Source: Saccharicrinis sp963675435 (lineage in GTDB: Bacteria; Bacteroidota; Bacteroidia; Bacteroidales; Marinilabiliaceae). From it: 64,000 nucleotides of DNA. How positions within the stretch are numbered: the stretch's first letter is position 1; every line of letters starts with the position of its first letter. Location: NCBI GenBank assembly GCA_963675435.1, contig OY776216.1:4154001-4218000 (forward strand). Reading direction: 5' to 3'. A model generated the notes under the pieces. That model searched no databases. It was given only the letters and a program-made list of their open reading frames with translations, and had not been told where the DNA came from. This document shows positions 26,832 to 36,365 of the stretch, piece after piece. The translations under genes and the position numbers were made by a program.

Positions 26832-29651
26832 CTATATAGAGAATCGGGATTTTTCTGAGAAATATTTATGCTGTTTAAGAATTTCCTTGCGGTCTTTTCC
26901 CTCTACACATTGTAAGCCACAATATTTATTATGCAGTTCGCAATGACATGTTTTAAATATTTTATCTACAATTTCTTTCTGTCCTACCATATGAAGACCA
27001 TTCAAACCAGTTGCCGGGCTTCCACTAGCTATACGAGCTATCGGAATAAGGCTTACACCTTTAAACATACCTCTAATATACTTCCATGCTCCCATATTTT
27101 CAGGTTCTTCCTGTACCCAAAGGTGTAAAATCGCATTTTTATACTTTGCAACGATAGCATCTAACTTATCTTTAGGGAATGGATGTAATTGTTCTATTCT
27201 AATTAGAGCAATATCCTTAGCATCCAACTCTTCTTTACGAGCCAATAAGTCGTAATAAACTTTACCAGTACAAAAAACTACCCGTTTTACTTTATTAACC
27301 TCTACATTATCATCATCAATCACCTCTTCAAATCCACCTTCAACTAAATCGCTAACCTTTGAAGTACATTTGGGATGACGCAATAAACTTTTAGGAGTGA
27401 ATGCTACCAGTGGAATTCTAATATCACGTTTCACCTGACGACGTAATAAGTGAAAGAAATTTGCAGGAGTAGTACAATTGACCACCTGCATATTATTATT
27501 GGCGGCCAAAGATAAGAATCGTTCAATACGCGCACTAGAATGTTCTGGGCCCTGTCCTTCAAATCCATGAGGTAAAAACAGCACCAAGCCATTCATCAAT
27601 CCCCACTTTTCTTCTGCAGAACTAATATATTGATCAATTATAACCTGAGCTACATTATAAAAATCACCAAACTGTGCTTCCCAAATAGTTAATCCCTTAG
27701 GCGTCGCTAATGCATATCCGTATTCATAACCCATGACACCATATTCTGATAATAATGAATTATAAACATGAAATGGAGCCTGATCTTTTGATAAGTTTTT
27801 GAGCGGGAAATAAAGTTCTTCAGAATCCTGAACCACTAAACCGGCATGGCGGTGTGCGAAAGTACCTCTCACACTATCCTGTCCGCTTAAACGAACCGAA
27901 CTTCCCTCTGTAACCAGTGTTGCATAGGCCAGTAATTCACCCATTGCCCAATCCAAACGATCTTCAGCAACCATTTTTTTACGATCTTCAATGATTTTAA
28001 CTGCTTTTTTAAAAAATGGCTTATCATCAGGCAAACTGGTAAGCTTTTCACTTAACGCCAAAATCGTTTTCTCATCAACTCCAGTTTGTGTAGGTTTAAC
28101 AAAATCACCCGGATCAGCATATCTGTAATCTTGCCAGTCATCTTCTAAAAATCGTTGTATTACAACCTTGTCTATTTTTTTTGAATCATCTAACTGATTT
28201 TCTAAATATTGATTGAAACTATTTTGCAAATCAGTTATTTCTGTTTTAGAAAAAACATCTTGTTCTAGCAATTTCTCAGCATAAATATCTCTTGGATTTG
28301 GATGCTTGGATATGGCTTTATACAAAGTCGGTTGAGTAAACCTTGGTTCATCTCCCTCATTATGACCATATTTTCGATACGAAAGAACATCTACAAATAC
28401 ATCTGTATTAAATTTTTGTCTGAATTCAACTGCTAATTCTAACGCATACACAATCGCCTCAGCATCATCGCCATTTACATGAAAAACAGGGCTTCGGGTT
28501 ACTTTACCTACATCAGTACAATAAGTACTTGAACGGGCATCCAAATAATTGGTTGTAAATCCAACCTGGTTATTGATTACAATATGTATAGTTCCGCCTG
28601 TTTTATAACCTTTTAACTGGCTCATCTGAATGACTTCATAAACTACTCCCTGAGCAGCTATTGCAGCATCCCCATGAATTACAATAGGAATAGCCTTATT
28701 GTAATCGTCATTATATTTATTATTAATTTTTGATCTTGTAATCCCTTCAATAATAGGCCCCACAGTTTCGAGGTGAGAAGGGTTTGGAGCAAGGTTCACT
28801 CTCACTTTATGACCATCACGGGTTTCAATATCATTTTGATAACCCAAATGATACTTTACATCTCCCAATGAAATTCCCTCTGCGTATTCATCTCCAACAA
28901 ATTCCTTAAAAATATTTTTATAAGGTTTCTTTAAAATATTAGCCAAAACATTTAATCGTCCGCGGTGCGCCATACCAATCATAACTTCCTCAACACCTAG
29001 TTCTGCTCCTTTATTGATCAATGCATGTAAACCAGGAATGATAACTTCTGAACCTTCAATGGAGAATCGTTTCTGACCAACAAACTTTTTATGAATAAAG
29101 CTTTCAAAACCTGCCGCAGCTTTCAACTGATCGTAAATACACTTCTTCTTTTCTACATCAAATTCTGGCGTATTTTTAACCGTTTCCATTTTGTGCTTTA
29201 GCCACTGCACAACTTCCGGATGGCGAATATATAAATACTCAACACCAACTGATTCACAATAAGTTTGCTGAAGATGAGCGATTATAACTTTTAGCTTGGC
29301 TTTTCCAAGGCCTAATTTAGATCCAGCTTCAAATTCCATCTCCAAATCAGCTTTTTCTAATCCAAAAGTTTCAACATCTAAAGAAGGAAAATATTGACGT
29401 CGTTGCCGAACAGGATTTGTTTTTGTAAATAAATGTCCCCTTTGACGATAGCCATGAATAAGGTTAGCTACATTAAATTCTTTTACTACACCGGAATTTT
29501 CCGGTGTATCATAATTTTTACGAGCAAAATCAAATCCCTTAAAAAACAACTGATAGCTTTTATCTACAGACTCTGGATCTTCAAGATAACTCTGATACAA
29601 TTGTTCTATAGTCCCAATTTCACTATTCCCAACAAATGAAAAGTCTTCCAT
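26832..29651 (-). CDS. sucA: 2-oxoglutarate dehydrogenase E1 component
   Basis: 939 residues. Thiamine-diphosphate enzyme that decarboxylates 2-oxoglutarate and succinylates E2. The N-terminal segment DFSFVGNSEIGTIEQLYQSY matches the E1o N-terminal helix that contacts the complex. The ThDP/Mg motif runs from IHGDAAIAAQGV to HIVINNQVGFTTN. The substrate-binding part has GMAHRGRLNVLANI and YRKYGHNEGDEP. The C-terminal transketolase-like half includes SGQDSVRGTFAHRHA. It is paired with sucB downstream, and together they give an oxidative TCA branch. Confidence 0.96.
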   Translation of the reverse strand: MEDFSFVGNSEIGTIEQLYQSYLEDPESVDKSYQLFFKGFDFARKNYDTPENSGVVKEFNVANLIHGYRQRGHLFTKTNPVRQRRQYFPSLDVETFGLEKADLEMEFEAGSKLGLGKAKLKVIIAHLQQTYCESVGVEYLYIRHPEVVQWLKHKMETVKNTPEFDVEKKKCIYDQLKAAAGFESFIHKKFVGQKRFSIEGSEVIIPGLHALINKGAELGVEEVMIGMAHRGRLNVLANILKKPYKNIFKEFVGDEYAEGISLGDVKYHLGYQNDIETRDGHKVRVNLAPNPSHLETVGPIIEGITRSKINNKYNDDYNKAIPIVIHGDAAIAAQGVVYEVIQMSQLKGYKTGGTIHIVINNQVGFTTNYLDARSSTYCTDVGKVTRSPVFHVNGDDAEAIVYALELAVEFRQKFNTDVFVDVLSYRKYGHNEGDEPRFTQPTLYKAISKHPNPRDIYAEKLLEQDVFSKTEITDLQNSFNQYLENQLDDSKKIDKVVIQRFLEDDWQDYRYADPGDFVKPTQTGVDEKTILALSEKLTSLPDDKPFFKKAVKIIEDRKKMVAEDRLDWAMGELLAYATLVTEGSSVRLSGQDSVRGTFAHRHAGLVVQDSEELYFPLKNLSKDQAPFHVYNSLLSEYGVMGYEYGYALATPKGLTIWEAQFGDFYNVAQVIIDQYISSAEEKWGLMNGLVLFLPHGFEGQGPEHSSARIERFLSLAANNNMQVVNCTTPANFFHLLRRQVKRDIRIPLVAFTPKSLLRHPKCTSKVSDLVEGGFEEVIDDDNVEVNKVKRVVFCTGKVYYDLLARKEELDAKDIALIRIEQLHPFPKDKLDAIVAKYKNAILHLWVQEEPENMGAWKYIRGMFKGVSLIPIARIASGSPATGLNGLHMVGQKEIVDKIFKTCHCELHNKYCGLQCVEGKDRKEILKQHKYFSEKSRFSI

Positions 29652-29947
29652 AGATTTAAATTCTTATAATAGGTGTATCTCTTCGTATGTAAAAGAGATT
29701 ATTATTAACACAAGATATAAAATATGTAAATTAATGATCAAATTAAAGTAATTAGATTTTAAAAACATTGTAAATTGTAGACTTTCATAACATCAAAAAA
29801 AACTTTTTTATTCAGTTGATTTTTTGCATAACGTTTTAAACTCTCTTTACAATGATTTACTGATTTTAAATTCTCATGTTGGATTCACACCTCAATTTGT
29901 TTGTTTATTTTACATTTGTAGATGCATAGAATATTAGACAAAAATCA
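29652..29947. promoter_or_regulatory. Divergent promoter region between sucA and the AddB-like gene
   Basis: A plus-strand box TACATTTG at 29911-29918 matches the Bacteroidota -7 consensus TAnnTTTG, 29 bp before the ATG at 29948. No good partner TTTG at the expected spacing was seen. Nothing else is recognisable in this stretch. Confidence 0.45.
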
Positions 29948-32857
29948 ATGAGTAATTTCCTTCAACATCTGGCACAATACTATTTTAATAAATATCAAAC
30001 CAATATCTCGGAATTTTGTTTTGTTTTTCCCGGAAGAAGATCTGGATTATTTTTTCAGCAACACCTTAGTAAGCTGACAGATAAACCACTTTGGTCGCCA
30101 GCCACACTCACAATTAATGAGTTTATTCAAGAGTTTGCCACAAATCAAATTGCGGATAAAATTACTTTAGTTTTTGAACTATATCAGGTTTACGAATCCA
30201 TATATAAATCTGGAACTACGTTTGATGAATTTATGCCTTGGGGTGAAATTATTCTAAGTGATTTTGATGATATTGACAAATATTTAGCTGATCCCAAACA
30301 AGTATTTTCAAACCTGCTTGCCATTAAAGAAATTGAAGATGACTACAGTTTCTTATCCGAAGAACAGATTCAAACTATTCAAAGTTTTTGGCATAGTTTT
30401 AACCCAAACAAACTTTCGGAACATCAGGAAGAATTTATTAAAATTTGGGAAAAACTATATGAGGTATATGATACATTCAATCATCAATTAAAAGAGAAAA
30501 ACATTACCTACGAAGGTGCAGTTTATCGTTCTATTGCTGATAAAATAACTCAAAAAACACCTTTAGATATTAACTATCCAAAAATAGTTTTTGTTGCATT
30601 TAATGCCTTAAACCAATGTGAAAAAAAGCTATTTAATCATTTACAAATTGCAAACAAAGCTGATTTTATTTGGGATGTACCTGAATGGCTATTAAGTTCT
30701 ACAAATAGAAATCCAAATCCTTTTGAAAGAACCAAAGCACATGAAGCTATTCGTTTTATAGAAGAAAATATCATTAATTTTCCATCTCCTTCGGATTGGA
30801 ATTTTCCTGGTAATAATAATCTACCTAATATTAAAATTACTTCGGTGGCATCTGATACCGCCCAAACTCAAATTGTAAATGACTTTTTAACTCAACAAAA
30901 GGAAAACTCACTACAAAATAACAAAAATGAAGAATTAAATTCTGCATTACGAAATGCCGTAATTCTTACTGACGAAACTATTTTGTTGCCGGTCCTTCAC
31001 GCCATTCCTCAAGATGATCAAAAGATTAATATTACAATGGGATATCCCATTAAAAATACGCCCGCTTACGGATTATTGGAGCTTATTTTTGACTTGCAAA
31101 AAAACTGTAGGCAAACTAAAGCCGGGAAAACCTGGTTCTATTTTAGAAACGTTTTACCGATTCTTACACACCAGTATGTTGAGCCTCTAAACAATGAACT
31201 CCATGCTGAATTGGCTAAAAATATTACCCGCCAGAACAAAACATATATTGAAGCTAACGAGCTTCAAAAAAGCAAACTATTAATTTCAATCTTTGATCCT
31301 ATAAAAGACAGTAATGAGTTTTCTGAATACCTTACAAATTTGTTATACCTAATCCATACGGAGTTACAAGATTCTGAAAACAGTCAAATTATTGAGAAAG
31401 AATTTATTTACCAGTTATTTTTAACTGTTACCCAGCTTTCTGATTTAATAAGTAAACTAAATGTCAATATTCAGATTGATACATGGATTAAGTTATTTAA
31501 GCGAGCAGCAGATCTTAAAAGCATTCCATTTAGCGGAGAGCCTCTTAAAGGACTACAGCTTATGGGAATACTTGAAACCAGAGCATTGGATTTTGAAAAC
31601 CTGATTATTCTGAATATGAATGAAGGCACGTTCCCTCAATCAGGTGCCACTAATTCTTTAATTCCATTTAGTTTAAGAAAAGCATTTAGTCTTCCAACGA
31701 TTGAGCATCAGGATTCCATATTTGCTTACTATTTTTACAGATTAATACACCGAGCTAAAAACGTACATTTATTGTATAATTCATCAGCACAGGGTATGCA
31801 AACAGGTGAAATGAGTCGTTTTTTATTTCAATTAAAATATGAATATCCTAAAGAAAAATTAAGCTTTTCAACTGCAGTTGACCACATTAATATTCAAACA
31901 CCTCAGTCTTATTATATTGAAAAGGATGAAAAAACAATGAACATCCTGAATCAATATTTAAACAAAGGAAACAGAAAATTATCTCCAAGTGCATTAAGCT
32001 CTTATTTTGAATGCCCGATGAGGTTCTATTACAAATACGTTTTAAAAGCCTCTGAACCTGATGAAATAACTGAAGAAATCGATCCAAGAATATTTGGTAC
32101 GCTTTTTCATGAAACAGTTGAAGAACTGTACAAACCATATTTAGGAAAAGAAGTTACGCAGGAAGACATTAGCACAATTGCAAAAGATAAAAAGCGTATT
32201 AAAAATGCACTACTTGAAAGCTTTAATAAATATTTTAGCACTCAACTAAACCAAAGTGATTTCATTGATATTCAGGGAAAAAACGTTCTGATATATGATA
32301 TCATTATTAAATACATTCAGCAATTTTTAATTGTTGAACAACGACATGCTCCATTTTTGTTAATGGGTCTTGAGAAACAAGTTGAATCTTCAATTCAGAT
32401 TTGTGAAGGTAAAACATTAAATGTAGGAGGAACCATTGACCGCCTTGACGAAAAAGATGGTATAATTAGAGTTATAGATTACAAAACCGGATCCGGTGAG
32501 GATTTCTTCAATGATGTTGAAGAACTATTCCTGGAATCAAAACACAAAAACAAAAAAGCCATATTCCAAACATTACTCTATAGCTTCATTATTAAAAAGG
32601 ATTTTCCGGAAAACATCAGTTTTCACCCAGGTGTGGTTTGGATTAAAAAAATATTTACTTCTCCAGATTATTCATTAAAGAAGGGAGCTCGAAGTAGTAA
32701 AGAAAAACTATCCTTAAAATTAATTGAAGAAGAATATATAACTGAATTTAAAAATCAGATGAATGTGTTATTTGATCCTCAAATTCCATTTAAACAAACT
32801 GAATATTCAGATAGCTGTAAAATATGTAGCTACAAAGGTATTTGCGCAAAACATTAA
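29948..32857 (+). CDS. AddB-like PD-(D/E)XK nuclease with iron-sulphur cysteines
   Basis: 969 residues. The N-terminus (FCFVFPGRRSGLFFQQHL) is the degenerate helicase Walker-like region of AddB-type subunits. The middle has LMGILETRALDFENLIILNMNEGTFP, as in inactivated UvrD-like helicases. The C-terminal nuclease domain begins at LSPSALSSYFECPMRFYY and continues through GTLFHETVEELY, GGTIDRLDEKDGIIRVIDYKTG (catalytic Asp and DYK) and IFQTLLYSF to CKICSYKGIC. The Cys in FECPM and the three in the last motif form the expected 4Fe-4S staple. It probably works in double-strand-break resection with an AddA helicase, whose gene is not here. Confidence 0.88.
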   Translation: MSNFLQHLAQYYFNKYQTNISEFCFVFPGRRSGLFFQQHLSKLTDKPLWSPATLTINEFIQEFATNQIADKITLVFELYQVYESIYKSGTTFDEFMPWGEIILSDFDDIDKYLADPKQVFSNLLAIKEIEDDYSFLSEEQIQTIQSFWHSFNPNKLSEHQEEFIKIWEKLYEVYDTFNHQLKEKNITYEGAVYRSIADKITQKTPLDINYPKIVFVAFNALNQCEKKLFNHLQIANKADFIWDVPEWLLSSTNRNPNPFERTKAHEAIRFIEENIINFPSPSDWNFPGNNNLPNIKITSVASDTAQTQIVNDFLTQQKENSLQNNKNEELNSALRNAVILTDETILLPVLHAIPQDDQKINITMGYPIKNTPAYGLLELIFDLQKNCRQTKAGKTWFYFRNVLPILTHQYVEPLNNELHAELAKNITRQNKTYIEANELQKSKLLISIFDPIKDSNEFSEYLTNLLYLIHTELQDSENSQIIEKEFIYQLFLTVTQLSDLISKLNVNIQIDTWIKLFKRAADLKSIPFSGEPLKGLQLMGILETRALDFENLIILNMNEGTFPQSGATNSLIPFSLRKAFSLPTIEHQDSIFAYYFYRLIHRAKNVHLLYNSSAQGMQTGEMSRFLFQLKYEYPKEKLSFSTAVDHINIQTPQSYYIEKDEKTMNILNQYLNKGNRKLSPSALSSYFECPMRFYYKYVLKASEPDEITEEIDPRIFGTLFHETVEELYKPYLGKEVTQEDISTIAKDKKRIKNALLESFNKYFSTQLNQSDFIDIQGKNVLIYDIIIKYIQQFLIVEQRHAPFLLMGLEKQVESSIQICEGKTLNVGGTIDRLDEKDGIIRVIDYKTGSGEDFFNDVEELFLESKHKNKKAIFQTLLYSFIIKKDFPENISFHPGVVWIKKIFTSPDYSLKKGARSSKEKLSLKLIEEEYITEFKNQMNVLFDPQIPFKQTEYSDSCKICSYKGICAKH

Positions 32858-32868
32858 TATGCAGCATT

Positions 32869-32912
32869 CAGCCTTCAACCTATAGTATCACAGAACTGTG
32901 GACTGAAGACTG
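32869..32912. repeat. REP-like imperfect inverted repeat
   Basis: CAGCCTTCAACCTATAGT (32869-32886) and ACTGTGGACTGAAGACTG (32895-32912) pair at 13 of 18 positions. It shares the ACTGAAGACTG core with the repeat at 25391. It lies between the convergent AddB-like and trmD genes. Confidence 0.6.
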
Positions 32913-32916
32913 AGGG

Positions 32917-33591
32917 CTATTTTAACAAATCTGGTCTTCTTTCTTTGGTTCTTTTATAGGCTTGTTCTTCTTTCCAGACCTCAATCTTCTTGCTATCTCC
33001 GGAAAGTAGTATATCAGGAACCTTCCATCCATTATAATCTGCAGGACGTGTATAAACAGGCGGAGCTAATAAATTATCCTGAAATGAATCTGTTAATGCA
33101 GAAGTTTCATCAGAAATAACTCCTGGAATTAATCTTATCACAGAATCGGCAATAACAGCAGCTGCCAATTCTCCCCCTGTTAAAACATAATCTCCAATAG
33201 ATAATTCCATGGTGATATAATGATCTCTAACACGCTGATCTACACCCTTATAATGTCCGCATAAAATCATAATATTCCCTTTCAGTGAGAGGTTATTGGC
33301 TATTCCCTGATTTAAAGTCTGTCCATCCGGAGTAACATAAATAATTTCATCGTATTTCCTCTCTTCTTTTAACTTCTCAATTAAAAGAGCTATTGGTTCA
33401 ATCTGCATCACCATACCTGCTCCACCACTAAAAGCATAATCATCCACTTTTTTATGTTTGTTAGTAGAATAATCTCTAATGTTATGACATACCAATTCAA
33501 CCATACCTTTTTCCTGAGCTCTTTTAATAATAGATTCACTAAAGGGACCCTGAAACATCTCGGGAAATAACGTTAAAATATCAATCCGCAT
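32917..33591 (-). CDS. trmD: tRNA (guanine-N1)-methyltransferase
   Basis: 224 residues. Methylates G37 of tRNAs using SAM. The N-terminus MRIDILTLFPEMFQGPFSES is typical. The SAM-binding trefoil-knot region includes IIYVTPDGQTLNQ, MILCGHYKGVDQRV and SIGDYVLTGGELAA, the family signature. The usual partners rimM, rpsP and rplS are not adjacent, which is common in Bacteroidota. It stands alone between two convergent or divergent neighbours. Confidence 0.96.
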   Translation of the reverse strand: MRIDILTLFPEMFQGPFSESIIKRAQEKGMVELVCHNIRDYSTNKHKKVDDYAFSGGAGMVMQIEPIALLIEKLKEERKYDEIIYVTPDGQTLNQGIANNLSLKGNIMILCGHYKGVDQRVRDHYITMELSIGDYVLTGGELAAAVIADSVIRLIPGVISDETSALTDSFQDNLLAPPVYTRPADYNGWKVPDILLSGDSKKIEVWKEEQAYKRTKERRPDLLK

Positions 33592-33817
33592 TCTCTTAAA
33601 TTTTGCTGCAAATATAATATTTTACAATTGGTACTTTCAGAACAACCATCATTAAAAACTAATATGGTTTTATAAACTTTAAAATTAATATATGATGTTA
33701 AGGCCAAAAAAATTTGAGGTTTTAACTATATATAATATATTCGTACTACAGAAAGACAGGATTTTATGATCTTGATTTTTGATTAAGAAGCTTATTGTAA
33801 CACGAACTTTTATGCTG

Positions 33818-35797
33818 ATGGAAGCAAATGATCTAAACAAATCTGGAGAGGAAAAAGAATTAAATTCAATAAACACTCCTGAAAATACGAAAAGTGATAA
33901 CAACAATTCTGTTGATAATCAACAAGAAACAACAACTGATCCAACAACAGAAGAAAATAAAACAATAGCTGACACTCCTGAATCTACTTCAGAAGAAAGC
34001 ACTACTGCTAATGCTGAAGATACATCAACAGATGGAGAATCAACAGAAACAGAGGACGAAAAACCAGTTTTGGATAAAGTAGATTTAACTGCTTTATCAA
34101 GAGAAGAATTGGTAAAACGTTTAAAACATATCACCAAACACTTTGATCTTCATGAAATAAAAGATGAAGTAGATGAAATAAAATCCATCTTCTACAAATT
34201 ATATAATGAAGAAGTTGAAGTATTAAAAAAGCATTTCGTTGAATCCGGAGAGCTTGAAGAAAATTTTGCTGCACCTATCGATGCATTAGAATTAGAAATT
34301 AAGAATCTTATCCATGAATTTAAGCAGCGCAAATATGAGCATGCTAAAAAAATTGAAGAAGAAAAGGAAAAGAACTTAATCGCTAAAAATGAAGTTATTG
34401 AGGCTATTAAAAATTTAGTAAATCGTCAGGAATCTCTTAATGAAACCTTTAATGAATTTAGAAACCTACAACAACGTTTTCACGAGATAGGTCCTATTCC
34501 TCAAAACAAAGTAAGAGACACATGGGATACATATAATCTTCATATAGAAAACTTTTACAACTACGTAAAAATCAATAAAGAATTAAGGGATCTAGATTTA
34601 AAAAAGAACCTTGAATTAAAAACTGATTTATGCGAAAAAGCTGAAAAACTAATTGATGATCCATTGGTTGTAAACAGCTTTAAAACACTTCAAAAATATC
34701 ATGATCGCTGGCGCGAAATAGGTCCTGTTCCTAAGGAAGTAAAAGATGAGTTATGGGAAAGATTTAAAGCGGCTACAACCGTAATAAATCAAAAACACCA
34801 AGCTTACTTTGAAGGATTAAAAGATCAGCTTAAAGAAAACTTAAAACTTAAAACTAACCTTTGCGAAAAAGCGGAATCTATTTTAACAGAAGAAGCTCAT
34901 TCGCCAAAAGAATGGGAAGAAAAAAGTAAAAAGCTTATTGAATTACAACAAACCTGGAAAACAATTGGATTTGCACCTAAGAAGGATAATAACGCCATTT
35001 ATGAGCGTTTCAGATCTGCTTGCGATAAGTTTTTTGAAGATAAAAGATCATTTTTTAAAGAATATAAAAATCAGCAACAGCAACACTTAATAGAAAAAAC
35101 TAAACTTTGTGAAAAAGCTGAAACCATGAAGGATAGTACTGACTGGAAAAAAACTACTGACGAATTTATTAGAATTCAGAAGCAGTGGAAAGAAATCGGT
35201 CCGGTACCTAGACGTCAATCTGATGCGATCTGGCACAGATTTAGAAAAGCTTGCGATGCGTTTTTTGATAACAAATCTAAATTCTTTAATAAAGTTGATG
35301 AGTCGCAGGATGACAATTTAAAAGCCAAAGAAGCTATCATTGAAAAGTTAAAGAATTTTAAAAACAGTAGTGATAACGAAGAAACTTTTAAGCAACTTCA
35401 GGAATATCAAAGAAAATTTGCTGAAATTGGACACGTTCCTTTTAAAGATAAAGACCGAATTAATCAGGATTTCAGAAATGAGATAAATAAACATTTCGAC
35501 AATTTGAATATGGATGAGTACCATAAAAATGTACAAAAATTCAGAAACAGATTAGAAAATATGAAGAATTCTGGTCATCAGGATGACAAAATGAATCAAG
35601 AACGTCATAAGCTCTTAAATAAGTTAAAGCAATTAGAAAATGACATTACTGTATGGGAAAATAACATTGGTTTCTTTGCAAAAAGTAAAAGTTCAGCTTC
35701 GTTAATTAAAGATTTTGAGCATAAAATTGAAAATGGTAAAAGAAACATCAAACTATTGCAAGAGAAAATAGACATGTTAGATCATCTGGAAGAATAA
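33818..35797 (+). CDS. DUF349 repeat protein
   Basis: About 660 residues, highly charged and helical. An acidic, Ser/Thr/Glu-rich disordered N-terminus (about residues 5-90) precedes five DUF349 repeats, each with a W/F-x-EIGxxP core: FHEIGPIP, WREIGPVP, WKTIGFAP, WKEIGPVP and FAEIGHVP. The C-terminal 80 residues are coiled coil. The start is taken as ATG 33818 (MEANDLNKS), which fits the family; a TTG frame extends 39 bases further upstream but adds an unlikely basic leader. The function is unknown. A clear terminator follows. Confidence 0.85.
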   Translation: MEANDLNKSGEEKELNSINTPENTKSDNNNSVDNQQETTTDPTTEENKTIADTPESTSEESTTANAEDTSTDGESTETEDEKPVLDKVDLTALSREELVKRLKHITKHFDLHEIKDEVDEIKSIFYKLYNEEVEVLKKHFVESGELEENFAAPIDALELEIKNLIHEFKQRKYEHAKKIEEEKEKNLIAKNEVIEAIKNLVNRQESLNETFNEFRNLQQRFHEIGPIPQNKVRDTWDTYNLHIENFYNYVKINKELRDLDLKKNLELKTDLCEKAEKLIDDPLVVNSFKTLQKYHDRWREIGPVPKEVKDELWERFKAATTVINQKHQAYFEGLKDQLKENLKLKTNLCEKAESILTEEAHSPKEWEEKSKKLIELQQTWKTIGFAPKKDNNAIYERFRSACDKFFEDKRSFFKEYKNQQQQHLIEKTKLCEKAETMKDSTDWKKTTDEFIRIQKQWKEIGPVPRRQSDAIWHRFRKACDAFFDNKSKFFNKVDESQDDNLKAKEAIIEKLKNFKNSSDNEETFKQLQEYQRKFAEIGHVPFKDKDRINQDFRNEINKHFDNLNMDEYHKNVQKFRNRLENMKNSGHQDDKMNQERHKLLNKLKQLENDITVWENNIGFFAKSKSSASLIKDFEHKIENGKRNIKLLQEKIDMLDHLEE

Positions 35798-35816
35798 AAA
35801 ACATATTAGCATATTT

Positions 35817-35858
35817 AAAAAAAGATGATTTGTAAATTCACAAATCATCTTTTTTTTA
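35817..35858. terminator. Terminator after the DUF349 gene
   Basis: AAAAAAAGATGATTTGT pairs with ACAAATCATCTTTTTTTT around a six-base loop, with a long T-run. Confidence 0.9.
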
Positions 35859-35932
35859 TCGGTATGACAAATATCGTTATGATATTTATTAGATAATAAT
35901 TAATTTTACCAACTGAAATTAAAACAAGAGTC

Positions 35933-36286
35933 GTGTTTTTCATAGGGGTATTTTCAACACATATTACGTACATTATATTAGCTCTAATATATGTTTTTGG
36001 CTATAGTACTTATGCCCTGAATTCAAAAAAACAAAAAAGTGAGGATATTCCTCTAGATAAAAGCATTACTTACCAAAAACCATCCACATCAACAGTAGTA
36101 AAAACCTTTTACGTTAACATAAACACCTGTACTTCTTACAGTGACACCAAAGAAAAAAAACAATCTATAAAAACATACAACATAAGGTTTATTAAGCATA
36201 AATTTAAGACCTATGATTGTAAAACATGGACTAGCTACAACTGTCAATTACCCAATATTACCCGCCCTTCTCCAATGTTATCTTAA
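35933..36286 (+). CDS. Small membrane protein of unknown function upstream of hemA
   Basis: 117 residues from a GTG start. One membrane segment (FSTHITYIILALIYVFGYSTYAL, about 8-30) is followed by a basic, cysteine-containing tail (NINTCTSYSDTKEKK, TYDCKTWTSYNCQLP). I do not recognise the family. It stands 80 bp before hemA on the same strand, so it may share the promoter of the haem operon. The frame is open for its whole length, but GTG start and unusual composition leave doubt that it is translated. Confidence 0.5.
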   Translation: MFFIGVFSTHITYIILALIYVFGYSTYALNSKKQKSEDIPLDKSITYQKPSTSTVVKTFYVNINTCTSYSDTKEKKQSIKTYNIRFIKHKFKTYDCKTWTSYNCQLPNITRPSPMLS

Positions 36287-36365
36287 CTTTTAATATCAAT
36301 TGTGTAACATTCGTTACATAAATCGTAAAACGTTATTAATATTTTTATTGGATTAAAATAAAATT

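Noticed and set aside
33779..33817. TTG-initiated extension of the DUF349 protein
   Set aside because: It adds a basic leader unlike the family; the ATG at 33818 gives the expected N-terminus.
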